From positions 281,694 through 345,693 of the forward strand of contig NZ_BMSX01000010.1 in assembly GCF_014649375.1 (NCBI RefSeq): a stretch of DNA of 64,000 bases, read 5' to 3'. Shown piece by piece: positions 45,143 to 59,905 of the stretch; the stretch's first letter is position 1, and every line of letters starts with the position of its first letter. Origin of the DNA: Streptomyces aurantiogriseus. Its GTDB lineage: Bacteria > Actinomycetota > Actinomycetes > Streptomycetales > Streptomycetaceae. Made by a program: the position numbers and the translations under genes. Under the pieces are notes generated by a model. The model did not search any database and was not told the DNA's origin. It worked only from the letters and a program-made list of their open reading frames with translations.

Positions 45143-45452
45143 GCGTCACCCACCCGCCTTCCAGAGCGCCCTCGCCCCGCTCTCCGGCTGCGCCCTCCAA
45201 GCCGGCCGCAGCACCACCCGCCTCCCCACGCCAAGCAGCCCTCCATCGCCCCGCGGCGACCGCCCCCGCCGCCCGCGCCTTGGCCACACAGTGCACCGGC
45301 AGCAGACTCAGCCCCCACCCCCCGGCGGCGACCGCCCCCTCCACCACCCCGGCGTCGGGCGCCACGGCAGTCCGCACCGCGGCCCACCACCACAGCGCCC
45401 CGAGCCCCAGCACGGCCCCCCGGCGCACTGTCCGACCCGACACGGCCGTCAC
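45090..45452 (-). CDS. Small Ala/Gly-rich membrane-associated hypothetical protein
   Basis: The 120-residue product starts at GTG (45452) with VTAVSGRTVRRGAVLGLGALWWWAAVRTA, which holds one hydrophobic helix. An Ala/Gly-rich, low-complexity C-terminus follows. Its last 53 bp overlap the 3' end of the SDR gene on the opposite strand. No motif is recognised and no strong ribosome site is evident, so this is a plausible but unproven gene. It fills the only gap between the SDR and dps. Confidence 0.45.
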   Translation of the reverse strand: MTAVSGRTVRRGAVLGLGALWWWAAVRTAVAPDAGVVEGAVAAGGWGLSLLPVHCVAKARAAGAVAAGRWRAAWRGEAGGAAAGLEGAAGERGEGALEGGWVTPTKAWPRRRSGGGSGPS

Positions 45453-45504
45453 CTCCAGCCCGACGCCGGAAAGCCGCTCACCCCGCCCGGCACGCCCACG
45501 TTCC

Positions 45505-45975
45505 TCAGGCGTTCTCCGCCTGGAACATCCAGTGATGCTTCTCGAGATCGGCGGTGATCCCGATGAAGATGTCCTGACTCACCGGATCCGCGTCCCCGGT
45601 GGCGGCCACCCGTTCCCGCATCCGGGTGATCACCGCGCCCAGCGCCGCCACCAGCGCCTCCACCGCGTCCGTGTCCTTGACCCATCCCTCGGACACCACA
45701 CTGATCCCACTCTTGGCGGCCACCGTCGCAGCACGCCCGTCCGGCGGGACGCCCAGCGCCGAGGCGCGCTCCGCCACGGTGTCGGAGTGCGTGCGGGCGG
45801 TGTCCACGACCTCGTCGAGCTGGAGGTGGACGGACCGGAAGCGAGGCCCGACCACGTTCCAGTGGACCTGCTTGGCGACGAGCGAGAGGTCGATCAGATC
45901 GACCAGCGCGCCCTGCAGGGCGTCGGAGACGGTCTTCTGAGCGGCGTTGGACAGCGGGCTCTTCACGACGTGCAT
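45505..45975 (-). CDS. dpsB: Dps-family ferritin-like DNA-protection protein
   Basis: The 156-residue protein has the Dps ferroxidase signature at subunit interface: HWNVVGPRFRSVHLQLDEVVD supplies the first His, second His and Asp/Glu. Dps dodecamers store iron and shield DNA from peroxide and starvation. There is no long Lys-rich tail. GGAGGTAGGG precedes ATG 45975. S. coelicolor has three Dps proteins, and the one in this position is, to my knowledge, DpsB. It is downstream of a spacer that holds the 14-bp palindrome GCCCCGGCCGGGGC (46122-46135). Confidence 0.9.
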   Translation of the reverse strand: MHVVKSPLSNAAQKTVSDALQGALVDLIDLSLVAKQVHWNVVGPRFRSVHLQLDEVVDTARTHSDTVAERASALGVPPDGRAATVAAKSGISVVSEGWVKDTDAVEALVAALGAVITRMRERVAATGDADPVSQDIFIGITADLEKHHWMFQAENA

Positions 45976-46217
45976 CCCTACCTCCGGGTTGGTCGACTCC
46001 CGTCGTGCCCCTCCACGATGACCGCCGCACCCAGGACCGGCAAACCGACCCGAAATCGAGCGAACCGCCCATCCCGGGCATGCAAAAACCCCGACCGCAC
46101 TCCTCCGGACCTCCCGGAGAAGCCCCGGCCGGGGCCTCACAGATGCCGCACGCTCACACGCACGGCGTGCTGTACGCCTTTACCCGCACTCGGTGGGGGC
46201 ACCCACCCAGCGGCACC

Positions 46218-46598
46218 TCACGCGGCGACCACGTCCACCGCCTCGGCGGGTGCCTTGATGGTCACCCGCTCCGGTGGCACACCGGTCACCGACACGGAAC
46301 CCAGCATCGGACGAACTGGCGTGGGCACAGGCTCACTGGGGGTGGCCGCAGCAGACTGGGCCAGCTCGGCGAGGGCGAGCTCGTCGCTCACTTCCCGCAT
46401 GAGCTCGGACATCCGTACGTCCAGCGCGTCGCAGATGGCGGAGAGCAGCTCGGAGGAAGCCTCCTTCTGCCCCCGCTCCACCTCGGAGAGATAGCCGAGT
46501 GAGACTCGGGCGGACGAGGAGACTTCGCGCAGAGTACGGCCCTGGCGCTGGCGCTGCCGACGCAGCACGTCACCCAGCAGGCGACGGAGCAGAATCAT
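46218..46598 (-). CDS. clgR: XRE-family regulator, ClgR-like
   Basis: The 126-residue protein has a single helix-turn-helix (RRQRQGRTLREVSSSARVSLGY, then LSEVERGQKEASSELLSAICDALD). A C-terminal Val/Pro-rich tail ends in VDVVAA, which resembles a Clp-degradable C-terminus such as that of ClgR. ClgR activates clpP and lon in actinomycetes. In M. tuberculosis clgR follows pgsA, and here pgsA-cinA precede it in the same way. ATG 46598 is supported by GGAG 9 nt upstream. The next gene upstream, cinA, is 110 bp away. Confidence 0.82.
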   Translation of the reverse strand: MILLRRLLGDVLRRQRQRQGRTLREVSSSARVSLGYLSEVERGQKEASSELLSAICDALDVRMSELMREVSDELALAELAQSAAATPSEPVPTPVRPMLGSVSVTGVPPERVTIKAPAEAVDVVAA

Positions 46599-46707
46599 CG
46601 GTGGCTCCCTCCTCGGACCGCGTAGCCGCATCCTTCTCGCCCCACCGTACCGCCTTGCGCCGCGGCCGTGCGGGGAGCGATGTCGTGTTCACTCAGGGCT
46701 GCAAACA

Positions 46708-47253
46708 TCAAAACCCCCCGTTCTGTTCCGTATCCTGTGCCCGCTCATTCCCGGTCTGTTCGTCCGCAAGCTCCCTCAGGAGCACTGCGAGTACGCTCCG
46801 TACACTCTCTCTACGAATTTCCGCGCGGTCGCCGTTCAACCGCAGGGCCTCCACTTTTCCGCCAGCGGCGGAAACGGAATCCGCCCCGAGGGGCCCGTCC
46901 ACCGCCACGAAGACCGTCCCGACGGGCTGACCGTCCTGGGGCTCGGGCCCGGCGACGCCGGTGGTCGCGATGCCCCAGTCAGCCCCCAGCGCCTTGCGCA
47001 CGCCGGCCGCCATCTGGGCCGCGACCTGCGGATCCACGGCTCCTCGGGTGGCCAGCAGACCTGCGTCGACCCCGAGCAGTTCATGCTTCAGCGGTGTGGA
47101 GTAGGCCGTGACCGATCCACGGAAGGCCTTGGACGCCCCGGGGACCGATGTGATCTCCGCCGCAACCAGGCCACCGGTCAGCGACTCGGCGACGGCGAGC
47201 GTCTCGCCCCTCACCGTGAGTAGCCGCACCACGTCGGTGGCCGTGGAACTCAC
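46708..47253 (-). CDS. cinA: CinA C-terminal family nicotinamide-nucleotide amidohydrolase
   Basis: The 181-residue protein is the stand-alone PncC/CinA-C domain: GETLAVAESLTGGLVAAEITSVPGAS is near the N-terminus, and ATTGVAGPEPQDGQPVGTVF is the conserved central stretch. It hydrolyses NMN to nicotinate mononucleotide for NAD recycling. It lacks the N-terminal molybdopterin-like domain of long CinA. GTG start overlaps the pgsA stop by 4 nt (GTGA). The open frame reading to 48036 is spurious. Confidence 0.92.
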   Translation of the reverse strand: MSSTATDVVRLLTVRGETLAVAESLTGGLVAAEITSVPGASKAFRGSVTAYSTPLKHELLGVDAGLLATRGAVDPQVAAQMAAGVRKALGADWGIATTGVAGPEPQDGQPVGTVFVAVDGPLGADSVSAAGGKVEALRLNGDRAEIRRESVRSVLAVLLRELADEQTGNERAQDTEQNGGF

Positions 47254-47975
47254 GCTTCCGTCTCCTCCAACGCGGCCTTGCGCTCGGCGATTCCCCGTCG
47301 GCGCAGCACAATGGCCTGTCTCACATAGTCGAGCCCGGTCACCACGGTCAGCACGACCGCCGCGGCCATCACCCAGAACCTGAGAGTGGCCAGCCATCCT
47401 GTCAGCGCCAGGACGTACATCCCGACGGCCACGCCCTGGGTGAGCGTCTTGAGCTTGCCGCCCCGGCTCGCCGGGATGACGCCGTACCGGATGACGAGAA
47501 AACGCAGCAGGGTGATCCCGAGTTCCCGGCCGAGAATCACGATCGTCACCCACCACGGCAGGTCGCCGAGCGCGGAGAGGCAGATCAGGGCCGCTCCCAT
47601 GATCGCCTTGTCGGCGATGGGATCGGCGATCTTCCCGAAGTCGGTGACGAGGTTGTACGTCCGCGCCAGATGCCCGTCGAACAGGTCGGTGATCATGGCG
47701 ATGGCGAAGGCAGCCCAGGCGAGCGAGCGCCACGCCGGGTCGTAGCCGCCGTCGGCCAGCATCAGCGCGACGAAGCCGGGGACCAGGATCAGCCGCAGCA
47801 TTGTCAGCAGATTGGCGATGTTCCAGACGCTCGCCTGGTTGACGGCGACGGCCGCCAGCTTGCCGCCCCGCGGTCCCTTGGCACCCGACGAGCCGTCGGC
47901 GGCAGGCGCGCCCGAAGCGGCGGCACCCTTCGCCTGTGAGGAGCCGCCCGCGGCCGATGCCGGGACACCCGTCAT
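47250..47975 (-). CDS. pgsA: CDP-diacylglycerol--glycerol-3-phosphate 3-phosphatidyltransferase
   Basis: The 241-residue membrane enzyme makes phosphatidylglycerophosphate. Its CDP-alcohol phosphotransferase signature DG-x2-AR-x8-G-x3-D-x3-D is read in DLFDGHLARTYNLVTDFG followed by KIADPIADK. A Gly/Ala/Ser-rich N-terminal tail of about 45 residues precedes the first helix. Five to six transmembrane segments follow. ATG 47975 overlaps the rimO stop by 4 nt (ATGA); its own stop overlaps cinA. Such coupling means rimO-pgsA-cinA are one translational unit. Confidence 0.94.
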   Translation of the reverse strand: MTGVPASAAGGSSQAKGAAASGAPAADGSSGAKGPRGGKLAAVAVNQASVWNIANLLTMLRLILVPGFVALMLADGGYDPAWRSLAWAAFAIAMITDLFDGHLARTYNLVTDFGKIADPIADKAIMGAALICLSALGDLPWWVTIVILGRELGITLLRFLVIRYGVIPASRGGKLKTLTQGVAVGMYVLALTGWLATLRFWVMAAAVVLTVVTGLDYVRQAIVLRRRGIAERKAALEETEA

Positions 47976-49441
47976 CTGTCCGCCTCCTCACTACACCCGA
48001 TCGAGCCCTGCAGGGGCTCGGCCACCAGGTCGACACCTTCCGTACCGACCACCTTCGTCTCGACCATACGACCGACGCTCAGTCCTTCGCCCGACGTGAG
48101 CAGCACCTGGCCGTCCGTCTCCGGCGCCTGGTGCGCCCCACGGCCGTACACGCCGTCCTCGTCGACCGACTCCACGAGCACGCGCACGGTCTCGCCCAGG
48201 CGCTCCTCGGCCCGCTGCGAGACGAGTTCCTCCGCGAGCCGGGAGACGCGCGCGAGCCGCTCGGCGACGAGGTCCTCGTCGAGCTTGTCGTCGTACGTCG
48301 CGGCCTCGGTGCCCTCCTCGTCGGAGTAGCCGAAGACGCCGATGGCGTCCAGCCGCGCGTGGTTCAGGAACCGCTCCAGCTCGGCCAGGTCGGCCTCGGA
48401 CTCGCCGGGGAAGCCGACGATGAAGTTGGAGCGCACGCCGGCCTCGGGCGCCTTGCTCCGGATGGTGTCGAGCAGTTCCAGGAAGCGGTCGGTGTCGCCG
48501 AAGCGGCGCATCGCGCGCAGCACGTCGGGCGCGGAGTGCTGGAAGGACAGGTCGAAGTAGGGCGCGACCTTCGGCGTCGACGTCAGCACGTCGATCAGCC
48601 CGGGACGCATCTCGGCCGGCTGGAGGTAGCTGACGCGCACCCGCTCGATGCCGTCGACGTCGGCCAGCTCCGGCAGCAGCGACTCCAGCAGACGGATGTC
48701 GCCGAGGTCCTTGCCGTAGGAGGTGTTGTTCTCGGAGACCAGCATGATCTCCTTGACGCCCTGCTCGGCCAGCCACCGCGTCTCGTTCAGGACGTCCGAG
48801 GGACGGCGCGAGATGAAGGAGCCGCGGAAGGACGGGATGGCGCAGAAGGTGCAGCGCCGGTCGCAGCCGGAGGCGAGCTTGACCGAGGCGACCGGGGCGC
48901 CGTCGAGGCGGCGGCGCAGGGGTGCTCGGGGGCCGGACGCCGGAGCGAGCCCGTCCGGAAGGTCCACGGGACCGTGCCCGGGAAGCGCGACGTCGGCGGC
49001 CGACTCCTGGCGCGCCGCCGGGCTGAGCGGCAGCAGTTTGCGCCGGTCGCGCGGGGTGTGGGAGGCGTGGATGCCACCGGACAGGATGGTCTGCAGGCGG
49101 TCGGAGATGTCGGCGTAGTCGTCGAAGCCGAGCACGCCGTCGGCCTCCGGGAGGGCCTCGGCGAGTTCCTTGCCGTACCGCTCGGCCATGCAGCCCACCG
49201 CCACGACAGCCTGGGTTCTGCTGTGCCCCTTGAGGTCGTTGGCCTCGAGGAGGGCGTCGACGGAGTCCTTCTTGGCGGCGTCGACGAAACCGCAGGTGTT
49301 GACGACGGCGACGTCCGCGTCCCCGGCGTCCTCCACGAGCTGCCAGCCGTCCGCCTCCAAACGGCCTGCGAGCTCCTCCGAGTCCACCTCGTTGCGGGCG
49401 CAGCCAAGAGTGACGAGTGCGACGGTACGGCGTTCAGGCAT
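47972..49441 (-). CDS. rimO: Ribosomal protein S12 methylthiotransferase
   Basis: RimO is a radical-SAM methylthiotransferase that modifies an Asp in ribosomal protein S12. The 489-residue protein begins MPERRTVALVTLGCARNEVD (first cluster Cys near 14), then NTCGFVDAAKKDS and GCMAERYG. The radical-SAM motif is GCDRRCTFCAIPSFRG near 200. A TRAM domain ends the protein. A longish spacer (about 130-180) with Pro/Asp before the radical-SAM core is typical of actinobacteria. Chosen start is ATG 49441; the frame goes on to 49573 over a terminator. Confidence 0.95.
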   Translation of the reverse strand: MPERRTVALVTLGCARNEVDSEELAGRLEADGWQLVEDAGDADVAVVNTCGFVDAAKKDSVDALLEANDLKGHSRTQAVVAVGCMAERYGKELAEALPEADGVLGFDDYADISDRLQTILSGGIHASHTPRDRRKLLPLSPAARQESAADVALPGHGPVDLPDGLAPASGPRAPLRRRLDGAPVASVKLASGCDRRCTFCAIPSFRGSFISRRPSDVLNETRWLAEQGVKEIMLVSENNTSYGKDLGDIRLLESLLPELADVDGIERVRVSYLQPAEMRPGLIDVLTSTPKVAPYFDLSFQHSAPDVLRAMRRFGDTDRFLELLDTIRSKAPEAGVRSNFIVGFPGESEADLAELERFLNHARLDAIGVFGYSDEEGTEAATYDDKLDEDLVAERLARVSRLAEELVSQRAEERLGETVRVLVESVDEDGVYGRGAHQAPETDGQVLLTSGEGLSVGRMVETKVVGTEGVDLVAEPLQGSIGCSEEADR

Positions 49442-49504
49442 GGGCTCAAGACTACTTTGTCTCGCTGACAGCCCCTGTCGACGGGGTTGGTGATCTTCAT
49501 ACGA

Positions 49505-49535
49505 AACGGGACCGGCGATCCTCGCCGGCCCCGTT
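49505..49535 (-). terminator. Hairpin after the rodZ-like gene
   Basis: AACGGG-A-CCGGCGA (49505-49518) pairs with TCGCCGG-C-CCCGTT (49522-49535) around a 3-nt loop with one internal mismatch. It lies between the rodZ-like stop (49554) and the rimO start (49441), minus-strand transcripts running through it. Confidence 0.75.
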
Positions 49536-49553
49536 CCCCTGCGGACGCCCGTC

Positions 49554-50387
49554 TCACCCGGCCTGCGGGTCACCCTTCGTGTACGTCAGCCGCTCCACGG
49601 CCCCCGGCTGCCAGTCGTCCTCGATCTTCTTGCCGTTGACGTACAGCTGGATCGCACCCGCGTCGCCGAGGACGAGGTTGATCTTCTCGCTGTCCTGGAA
49701 AGTCTTGGACTCGCCCTGCTTGAGCAGGCCGTCGAAGAGCAGCCGGCCGTTGTGGTCCTTGGCGGAGATCCAGCTCTTGCCGTCGGTGGCGCTGACCTGG
49801 ACGGTCACCTTGTCCTGAGGCGCGGCGGCGATGGCGCTGTCGGAGGGTTCCGGCGTCTTGTCGACGGTCTTGTCGCTCTTCGGCGTGGGCGTGACGGGCG
49901 CGCTGCTCGTCGGTGTGGTGCCCTCGGCGACGTCCTTCGTGCCGTCGTCGCCGCCCTTGAACGCGGTGAAGCCGACGAACCCGATGACGGCGACGATCGC
50001 GGCGACCATGGCCGCGGTCCAGTTCGGTCCCCGCCGCTCGGGGCGGATACGTTCCGCCTCGAAGAGGGGCGCGGCCGGGGTCGGCGCCGGGCGGCCGCCG
50101 TGGGTGGCGTCGAACTGCTCGATCAGCGGGGCGGGGTCGAGGTGGACGGCCCTGGCCAGGGTCCGGATGTGCCCGCGCGCGTAGACGTGCCCGCCGCAGG
50201 CTGCGAAGTCGTCCGCCTCGATGGCGTGCACGATGGGGAGGCGGACCCGGGTGGTGGTACTGACGTCGTCGACGGTCAACCCGGCCGCGATGCGCGCCTG
50301 CTGCAGGGCGCGGCCGATGGAGGGGCGGGCTTCCTCGGAGACGTCTTCGAACGGACGCTCGTCTTCAGGGGAGTTGCCGATGGACAC
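49554..50387 (-). CDS. RodZ-like protein with N-terminal helix-turn-helix and DUF4115
   Basis: The 277-residue protein has an N-terminal xenobiotic-response-like helix-turn-helix (IGRALQQARIAAGLTVDDVSTTTR), a transmembrane helix (MVAAIVAVIGFVGFTAF near 140), a Pro/Ser/Thr linker and a C-terminal extracellular beta domain (DUF4115). This is the order of RodZ, which links MreB to the wall. RodZ is a bitopic scaffold and not a classical regulator. GTG 50387 is chosen (VSIGNSPEDE) with AAAGG upstream; an in-frame GTG at 50414 has none. Sits between ftsK and rimO, as in other Streptomyces. Confidence 0.85.
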   Translation of the reverse strand: MSIGNSPEDERPFEDVSEEARPSIGRALQQARIAAGLTVDDVSTTTRVRLPIVHAIEADDFAACGGHVYARGHIRTLARAVHLDPAPLIEQFDATHGGRPAPTPAAPLFEAERIRPERRGPNWTAAMVAAIVAVIGFVGFTAFKGGDDGTKDVAEGTTPTSSAPVTPTPKSDKTVDKTPEPSDSAIAAAPQDKVTVQVSATDGKSWISAKDHNGRLLFDGLLKQGESKTFQDSEKINLVLGDAGAIQLYVNGKKIEDDWQPGAVERLTYTKGDPQAG

Positions 50388-50645
50388 GGGGGCGCCTTTC
50401 GAGCGTGTAGCCACCTGTGCTGGAGGTTCAGTCTAGGGGGGGTGCAAAAGGGAGGGGCAACCCGGCGGTGGGACTTTGTACGCCATCGGAATGGCCGGTC
50501 AGACCAATGACGGGACAGGCACGAACCCCAGGATGGGACCCGCACCTGTCCTCTCGCTCAACTTGACGTACGCCAAAGGGAAACGGTTGCCCGCCGCTCT
50601 CTAACGGGTGAGTCACGAACGCCCGCCGACCCCGCGGAGAAACGT

Positions 50646-53357
50646 CTACCCTTCAGCCTCCCCGCGGATCACCGCGAGCACGCCGTCCAACTCGTCGGGT
50701 TTCACAAGAACGTCACGAGCTTTCGATCCCTCGCTCGGCCCGACGATGTTCCGCGACTCCATGAGGTCCATCAGCCGGCCCGCCTTGGCGAAACCGACCC
50801 GCAGCTTGCGCTGGAGCATGGACGTCGACCCGAACTGCGTGGAGACGACCAGCTCGGCCGCCTGGCACAACAGGTCGAGGTCGTCGCCGATGTCCTCGTC
50901 GATCTCCTTCTTCTGCTTGGTGCCCACGGTGACGTCGTCCCGGAAGACGGGCGCCATCTGGTCCTTGCAGTGCTGCACGACGGCCGCGACCTCGGCCTCG
51001 GTCACGAACGCACCCTGCATACGCGTGGGCTTGTTCGCCCCCATCGGCAGGAACAGCCCGTCACCCTTGCCGATCAGCTTCTCGGCACCGGGCTGGTCGA
51101 GGATGACGCGCGAGTCGGCGAGCGAGGAGGTGGCGAACGCGAGCCGCGAGGGCACGTTCGCCTTGATGAGACCGGTGACGACGTCGACCGACGGCCGCTG
51201 GGTCGCGAGCACCAGATGAATGCCGGCCGCGCGCGCGAGCTGTGTGATCCGCACGATCGCGTCCTCGACGTCCCGCGGCGCCACCATCATCAGGTCGGCC
51301 AGCTCGTCGACGATCACCAGCAGATACGGATACGGCTGAAGCTCCCGCTCACTCCCCTCGGGCGGCGTCACCTTCCCCTCGCGCACCGCCCGGTTGAAGT
51401 CGTCGATGTGCCGGTAGCCGTACGCCGCCAGGTCGTCGTACCGCAGGTCCATCTCCCGTACGACCCACTGGAGCGCCTCGGCGGCCCGCTTGGGGTTGGT
51501 GATGATCGGCGTGATCAGGTGCGGGACGCCCTCGTAGGCGGTCAGCTCGACGCGCTTGGGGTCGACCAGGATCATCCGGACGTCCTCGGGAGTCGCCCGC
51601 ATCATGATCGAGGTGATCAGGCAGTTGATGCAGGACGACTTGCCGGAGCCGGTGGCGCCGGCGACCAGCATGTGCGGCATCTTCGCCAGCGAGTGCATGA
51701 CGTAACCGCCCTCGACGTCCTTGCCGAAGGCGACCAGCATCGGGTCGTCGTCCTCCGCGGACTCGGCCAGACGGAGCACGTCACCGAGGTTGACCATCTC
51801 CCGGTCGGTGTTCGGGATCTCGATGCCGACCGCGGACTTGCCGGGGATCGGCGAGATGATCCGCACGTCCGGGCTGGCGACGGCGTACGCGATGTTCTTC
51901 GTCAGCGCGGTGATCCGCTCGACCTTCACGGCGGGGCCCAGCTCGACCTCGTAGCGCGTGACCGTCGGCCCGCGCGTGAAGCCGGTGACGGCGGCGTCGA
52001 CCTTGAACTCGGTGAAGACGTTGGTCAGCGAGGCGACGACGGCGTCGTTGGCCGCGCTGCGCGCCTTGCCGGGGCCCCCGCGCGTGAGGAGGTCGAGCGA
52101 GGGCAGCGCGTAGGTGATGTCCCCGGACAGCTGGAGCTGCTCGGCGCGCGGCGGCAGGTCGCGCGGCTCGTCGGGGGCCGACTTGGTCAGGTCCGGGACC
52201 ACCCCGGTCTTGAGCTTCTCCTGCTTGGGGCGCGCGGCCGGGGCGGGGACGGGCGTCGGCGTGGTCGGCTCGCGGTCGCCGACGCGCACGCCCTGGGTGA
52301 GGTCGGCGACGATCGGCGACGGCGGCATGCCGTGCAGGACGGCGCCGTCGAGGTCGGCCGCGGCGGCCGCGGCGATGTCCACGGCGTCCATCTCCCGGTC
52401 CATCGCGGGCTGCGGCACCGCGGAGCGCCGGGGTCGGCCGCGGCGCTGCGAGAGGGCCTCCTGCTCGGCGTCGTCGGGGTCGTACGTCTGGGGGGCGCTC
52501 GAGCGTCGGCGGGGGCGCGCGGGCAGCGCCTCGCGCCACTGCTCGTCGTAGCGCGCCTCATCGTCCGTGAACTCGTCCGCCTCGGGATCGTGCAGCACGC
52601 CCAGCCGCACCCCGAGCTGCCGCAGCCGCTGCGGGATCGCGTTGACGGGCGTGGCGGTGACGACGAGCAGCCCGAAGATCGTCAGCAGCACCAGCAGAGG
52701 TACGGCGAGGACCTCGCCCATGGCGTACGTCAGCGGGGTCGCCGCGCTCCAGCCGATCAGGCCGCCGGCGTCCCTGATCGCCTGCATGCCGTCACTGCGG
52801 GCGGGCGCGCCGCAGGCGATGTGCACCTGGCCGAGGACGCCGATGACGAGGGCGGACAACCCGATCACGATGCGGCCGTTGGCCTCGGGCTTCTCGGGGT
52901 GCCGGATGAAGCGCACAGCGATGACCGCGAGCAGGATCGGCACGAGCAGGTCGAGACGGCCGAAGGAGCCGGTCACCAGGATCTCGACGAGGTCGCCGAC
53001 GGGACCACGCAGGTCGGCCCAGGTGCCCGCGGCGACGATCAGCGCGATGCCGAACAGCAGGAGCGCGATGCCGTCCTTGCGGTGGGCGGGGTCGAGGTTC
53101 TTGGCGCCGTTCCCTATGCCGCGGAACACCGCGCCCACGGCATGCGCCAGGCCCAGCCAGACGGCGCGTACGAGCCGGTAGATGCCTCCGGTGGGGCTGG
53201 GTGCCGGTTTGGGCGCGGGTTTCTTGGCCGCGGCCTTCTTGGCGGGCGCCTTCTTCGCCGGGGCCTTTTTCGCGGCGGCCTTCTTCGCCGGAGCCTTCGC
53301 CGGAGCAGCCGCCTTCTTGGCGGGCTGCTTCTTCGCTGCGGAGGGACGTGAGGCCAT
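50646..53357 (-). CDS. ftsK: DNA translocase FtsK
   Basis: FtsK pumps chromosome DNA into forespores and septating compartments. The 903-residue protein begins with a striking Lys/Ala/Pro-rich stretch of about 55 residues (repeats of PAKKAAAKKA), then four transmembrane segments (about 75-260). A long linker follows. The RecA-like motor has Walker A VAGATGSGKSS and Walker B YLLVIVDELADLMM. The C-terminal gamma winged helix (VGFAKAGRLMDLMESRNIVGP) reads KOPS-like sites. ATG 53357 begins MASRPSAAKKQ; a frame to 53456 is spurious. Confidence 0.95.
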   Translation of the reverse strand: MASRPSAAKKQPAKKAAAPAKAPAKKAAAKKAPAKKAPAKKAAAKKPAPKPAPSPTGGIYRLVRAVWLGLAHAVGAVFRGIGNGAKNLDPAHRKDGIALLLFGIALIVAAGTWADLRGPVGDLVEILVTGSFGRLDLLVPILLAVIAVRFIRHPEKPEANGRIVIGLSALVIGVLGQVHIACGAPARSDGMQAIRDAGGLIGWSAATPLTYAMGEVLAVPLLVLLTIFGLLVVTATPVNAIPQRLRQLGVRLGVLHDPEADEFTDDEARYDEQWREALPARPRRRSSAPQTYDPDDAEQEALSQRRGRPRRSAVPQPAMDREMDAVDIAAAAAADLDGAVLHGMPPSPIVADLTQGVRVGDREPTTPTPVPAPAARPKQEKLKTGVVPDLTKSAPDEPRDLPPRAEQLQLSGDITYALPSLDLLTRGGPGKARSAANDAVVASLTNVFTEFKVDAAVTGFTRGPTVTRYEVELGPAVKVERITALTKNIAYAVASPDVRIISPIPGKSAVGIEIPNTDREMVNLGDVLRLAESAEDDDPMLVAFGKDVEGGYVMHSLAKMPHMLVAGATGSGKSSCINCLITSIMMRATPEDVRMILVDPKRVELTAYEGVPHLITPIITNPKRAAEALQWVVREMDLRYDDLAAYGYRHIDDFNRAVREGKVTPPEGSERELQPYPYLLVIVDELADLMMVAPRDVEDAIVRITQLARAAGIHLVLATQRPSVDVVTGLIKANVPSRLAFATSSLADSRVILDQPGAEKLIGKGDGLFLPMGANKPTRMQGAFVTEAEVAAVVQHCKDQMAPVFRDDVTVGTKQKKEIDEDIGDDLDLLCQAAELVVSTQFGSTSMLQRKLRVGFAKAGRLMDLMESRNIVGPSEGSKARDVLVKPDELDGVLAVIRGEAEG

Positions 53358-53502
53358 GGGTGTGAGATTACCGGGGGAGACGGCAGCGGACACGTGCGCC
53401 CACTGCTTCACCCGTTCGTGTCGCCCCTGCTGAGGCGCGGAACTGACGCTCGCCATCCGAAGGCTGACTTCCGCTCACCAGCAACTGCTCCCGCCGCACG
53501 TG

Positions 53503-54189
53503 TCAGTTCTGCGACGGCACCGAGGCCGGGCCGCTTCCGGTGCCGGGCTCCAGCGCGTCCAGCGCCCGGCGCAGGCCGGTCAGTTTGCGCTCCAGGTGCG
53601 CCGCGGTGGCCACCGCGGCCGCGTCCGCCGACTCGTCGTCGAGCTGCTTGGAGAGGGCCTCGGCCTGCTCCTCGACAGCCGCGAGCCGCGCGGACAGCTC
53701 GGCGAGCAACCCGGCCGGCTCCTTGGCGCCACCGGCTGCCGCCTTGCCGCCACCACCCTCCAACTGGAGCCGCAGCAGCGCCGCCTGCTCACGCAGCTGG
53801 CAGTTCTTCATGTACAGCTCGACGAAGACGGAGACCTTCGCGCGCAGCACCCACGGGTCGAACGGCTTGGAGATGTAGTCCACCGCGCCCGCCGCGTACC
53901 CGCGGAAGGTGTGGTGCGGGCCGTGGTTGATCGCTGTGAGGAAGATGATCGGGATGTCCCGCGTCCGTTCTCGCCGCTTGATGTGGGCGGCCGTTTCGAA
54001 ACCGTCCATTCCCGGCATCTGGACGTCCAGCAGAATGACCGCGAAGTCGTCCGTCAGCAGTGCTTTGAGCGCCTCTTCCCCGGACGATGCCCGCACCAGC
54101 GTCTGATCGAGCGCCGAGAGGATCGCCTCCAGCGCCAGCAGATTCTCCGGCCGGTCATCGACCAGGAGGATCTTGGCCTTCTGCACCAT
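53503..54189 (-). CDS. osaB: Response regulator OsaB, with coiled coil instead of DNA-binding domain
   Basis: The 228-residue protein has a receiver domain (LVDDRPEN near 10, phospho-Asp in VILLDVQMPGMDG, Lys in YISKPFDP), followed by a Leu/Ala/Glu-rich coiled coil (about 125-215) and no helix-turn-helix. S. coelicolor OsaB, needed for osmotic stress and development, has the same make-up. ATG 54189 has GAGGAGGGCGGG upstream; the frame to 54387 adds a low-quality stretch. Immediately downstream of osaA on the same strand (244 bp gap). Confidence 0.92.
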   Translation of the reverse strand: MVQKAKILLVDDRPENLLALEAILSALDQTLVRASSGEEALKALLTDDFAVILLDVQMPGMDGFETAAHIKRRERTRDIPIIFLTAINHGPHHTFRGYAAGAVDYISKPFDPWVLRAKVSVFVELYMKNCQLREQAALLRLQLEGGGGKAAAGGAKEPAGLLAELSARLAAVEEQAEALSKQLDDESADAAAVATAAHLERKLTGLRRALDALEPGTGSGPASVPSQN

Positions 54190-54433
54190 GGCCCGCCCTC
54201 CTCGCCCCGGCAGTGCACCGGGCGCCGCCCCTGGGGACGACTCCTTTGCGCCGCCCTTCCTTGTGCCGGTCATGGTAGCCGCACCCCGACCGTCGCCACA
54301 CCCTGTCACCGTGATGTCACTGTGCACGTAGCAGGAACGCGGCAGGAGATCAGAAGGTTCCCCGAAACCCGCCCCGCTACACGGCATCGGACACCCTCAG
54401 TCAGCAACTTCTCTCCTCCCCGGACGGTTCCCG

Positions 54434-59905
<5,472 letters not shown>

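Noticed and set aside
46122..46135. Palindrome GCCCCGGCCGGGGC as a terminator of clgR
   Set aside because: No loop for a stable RNA hairpin, and no T-run; may be a binding site but evidence is too thin.
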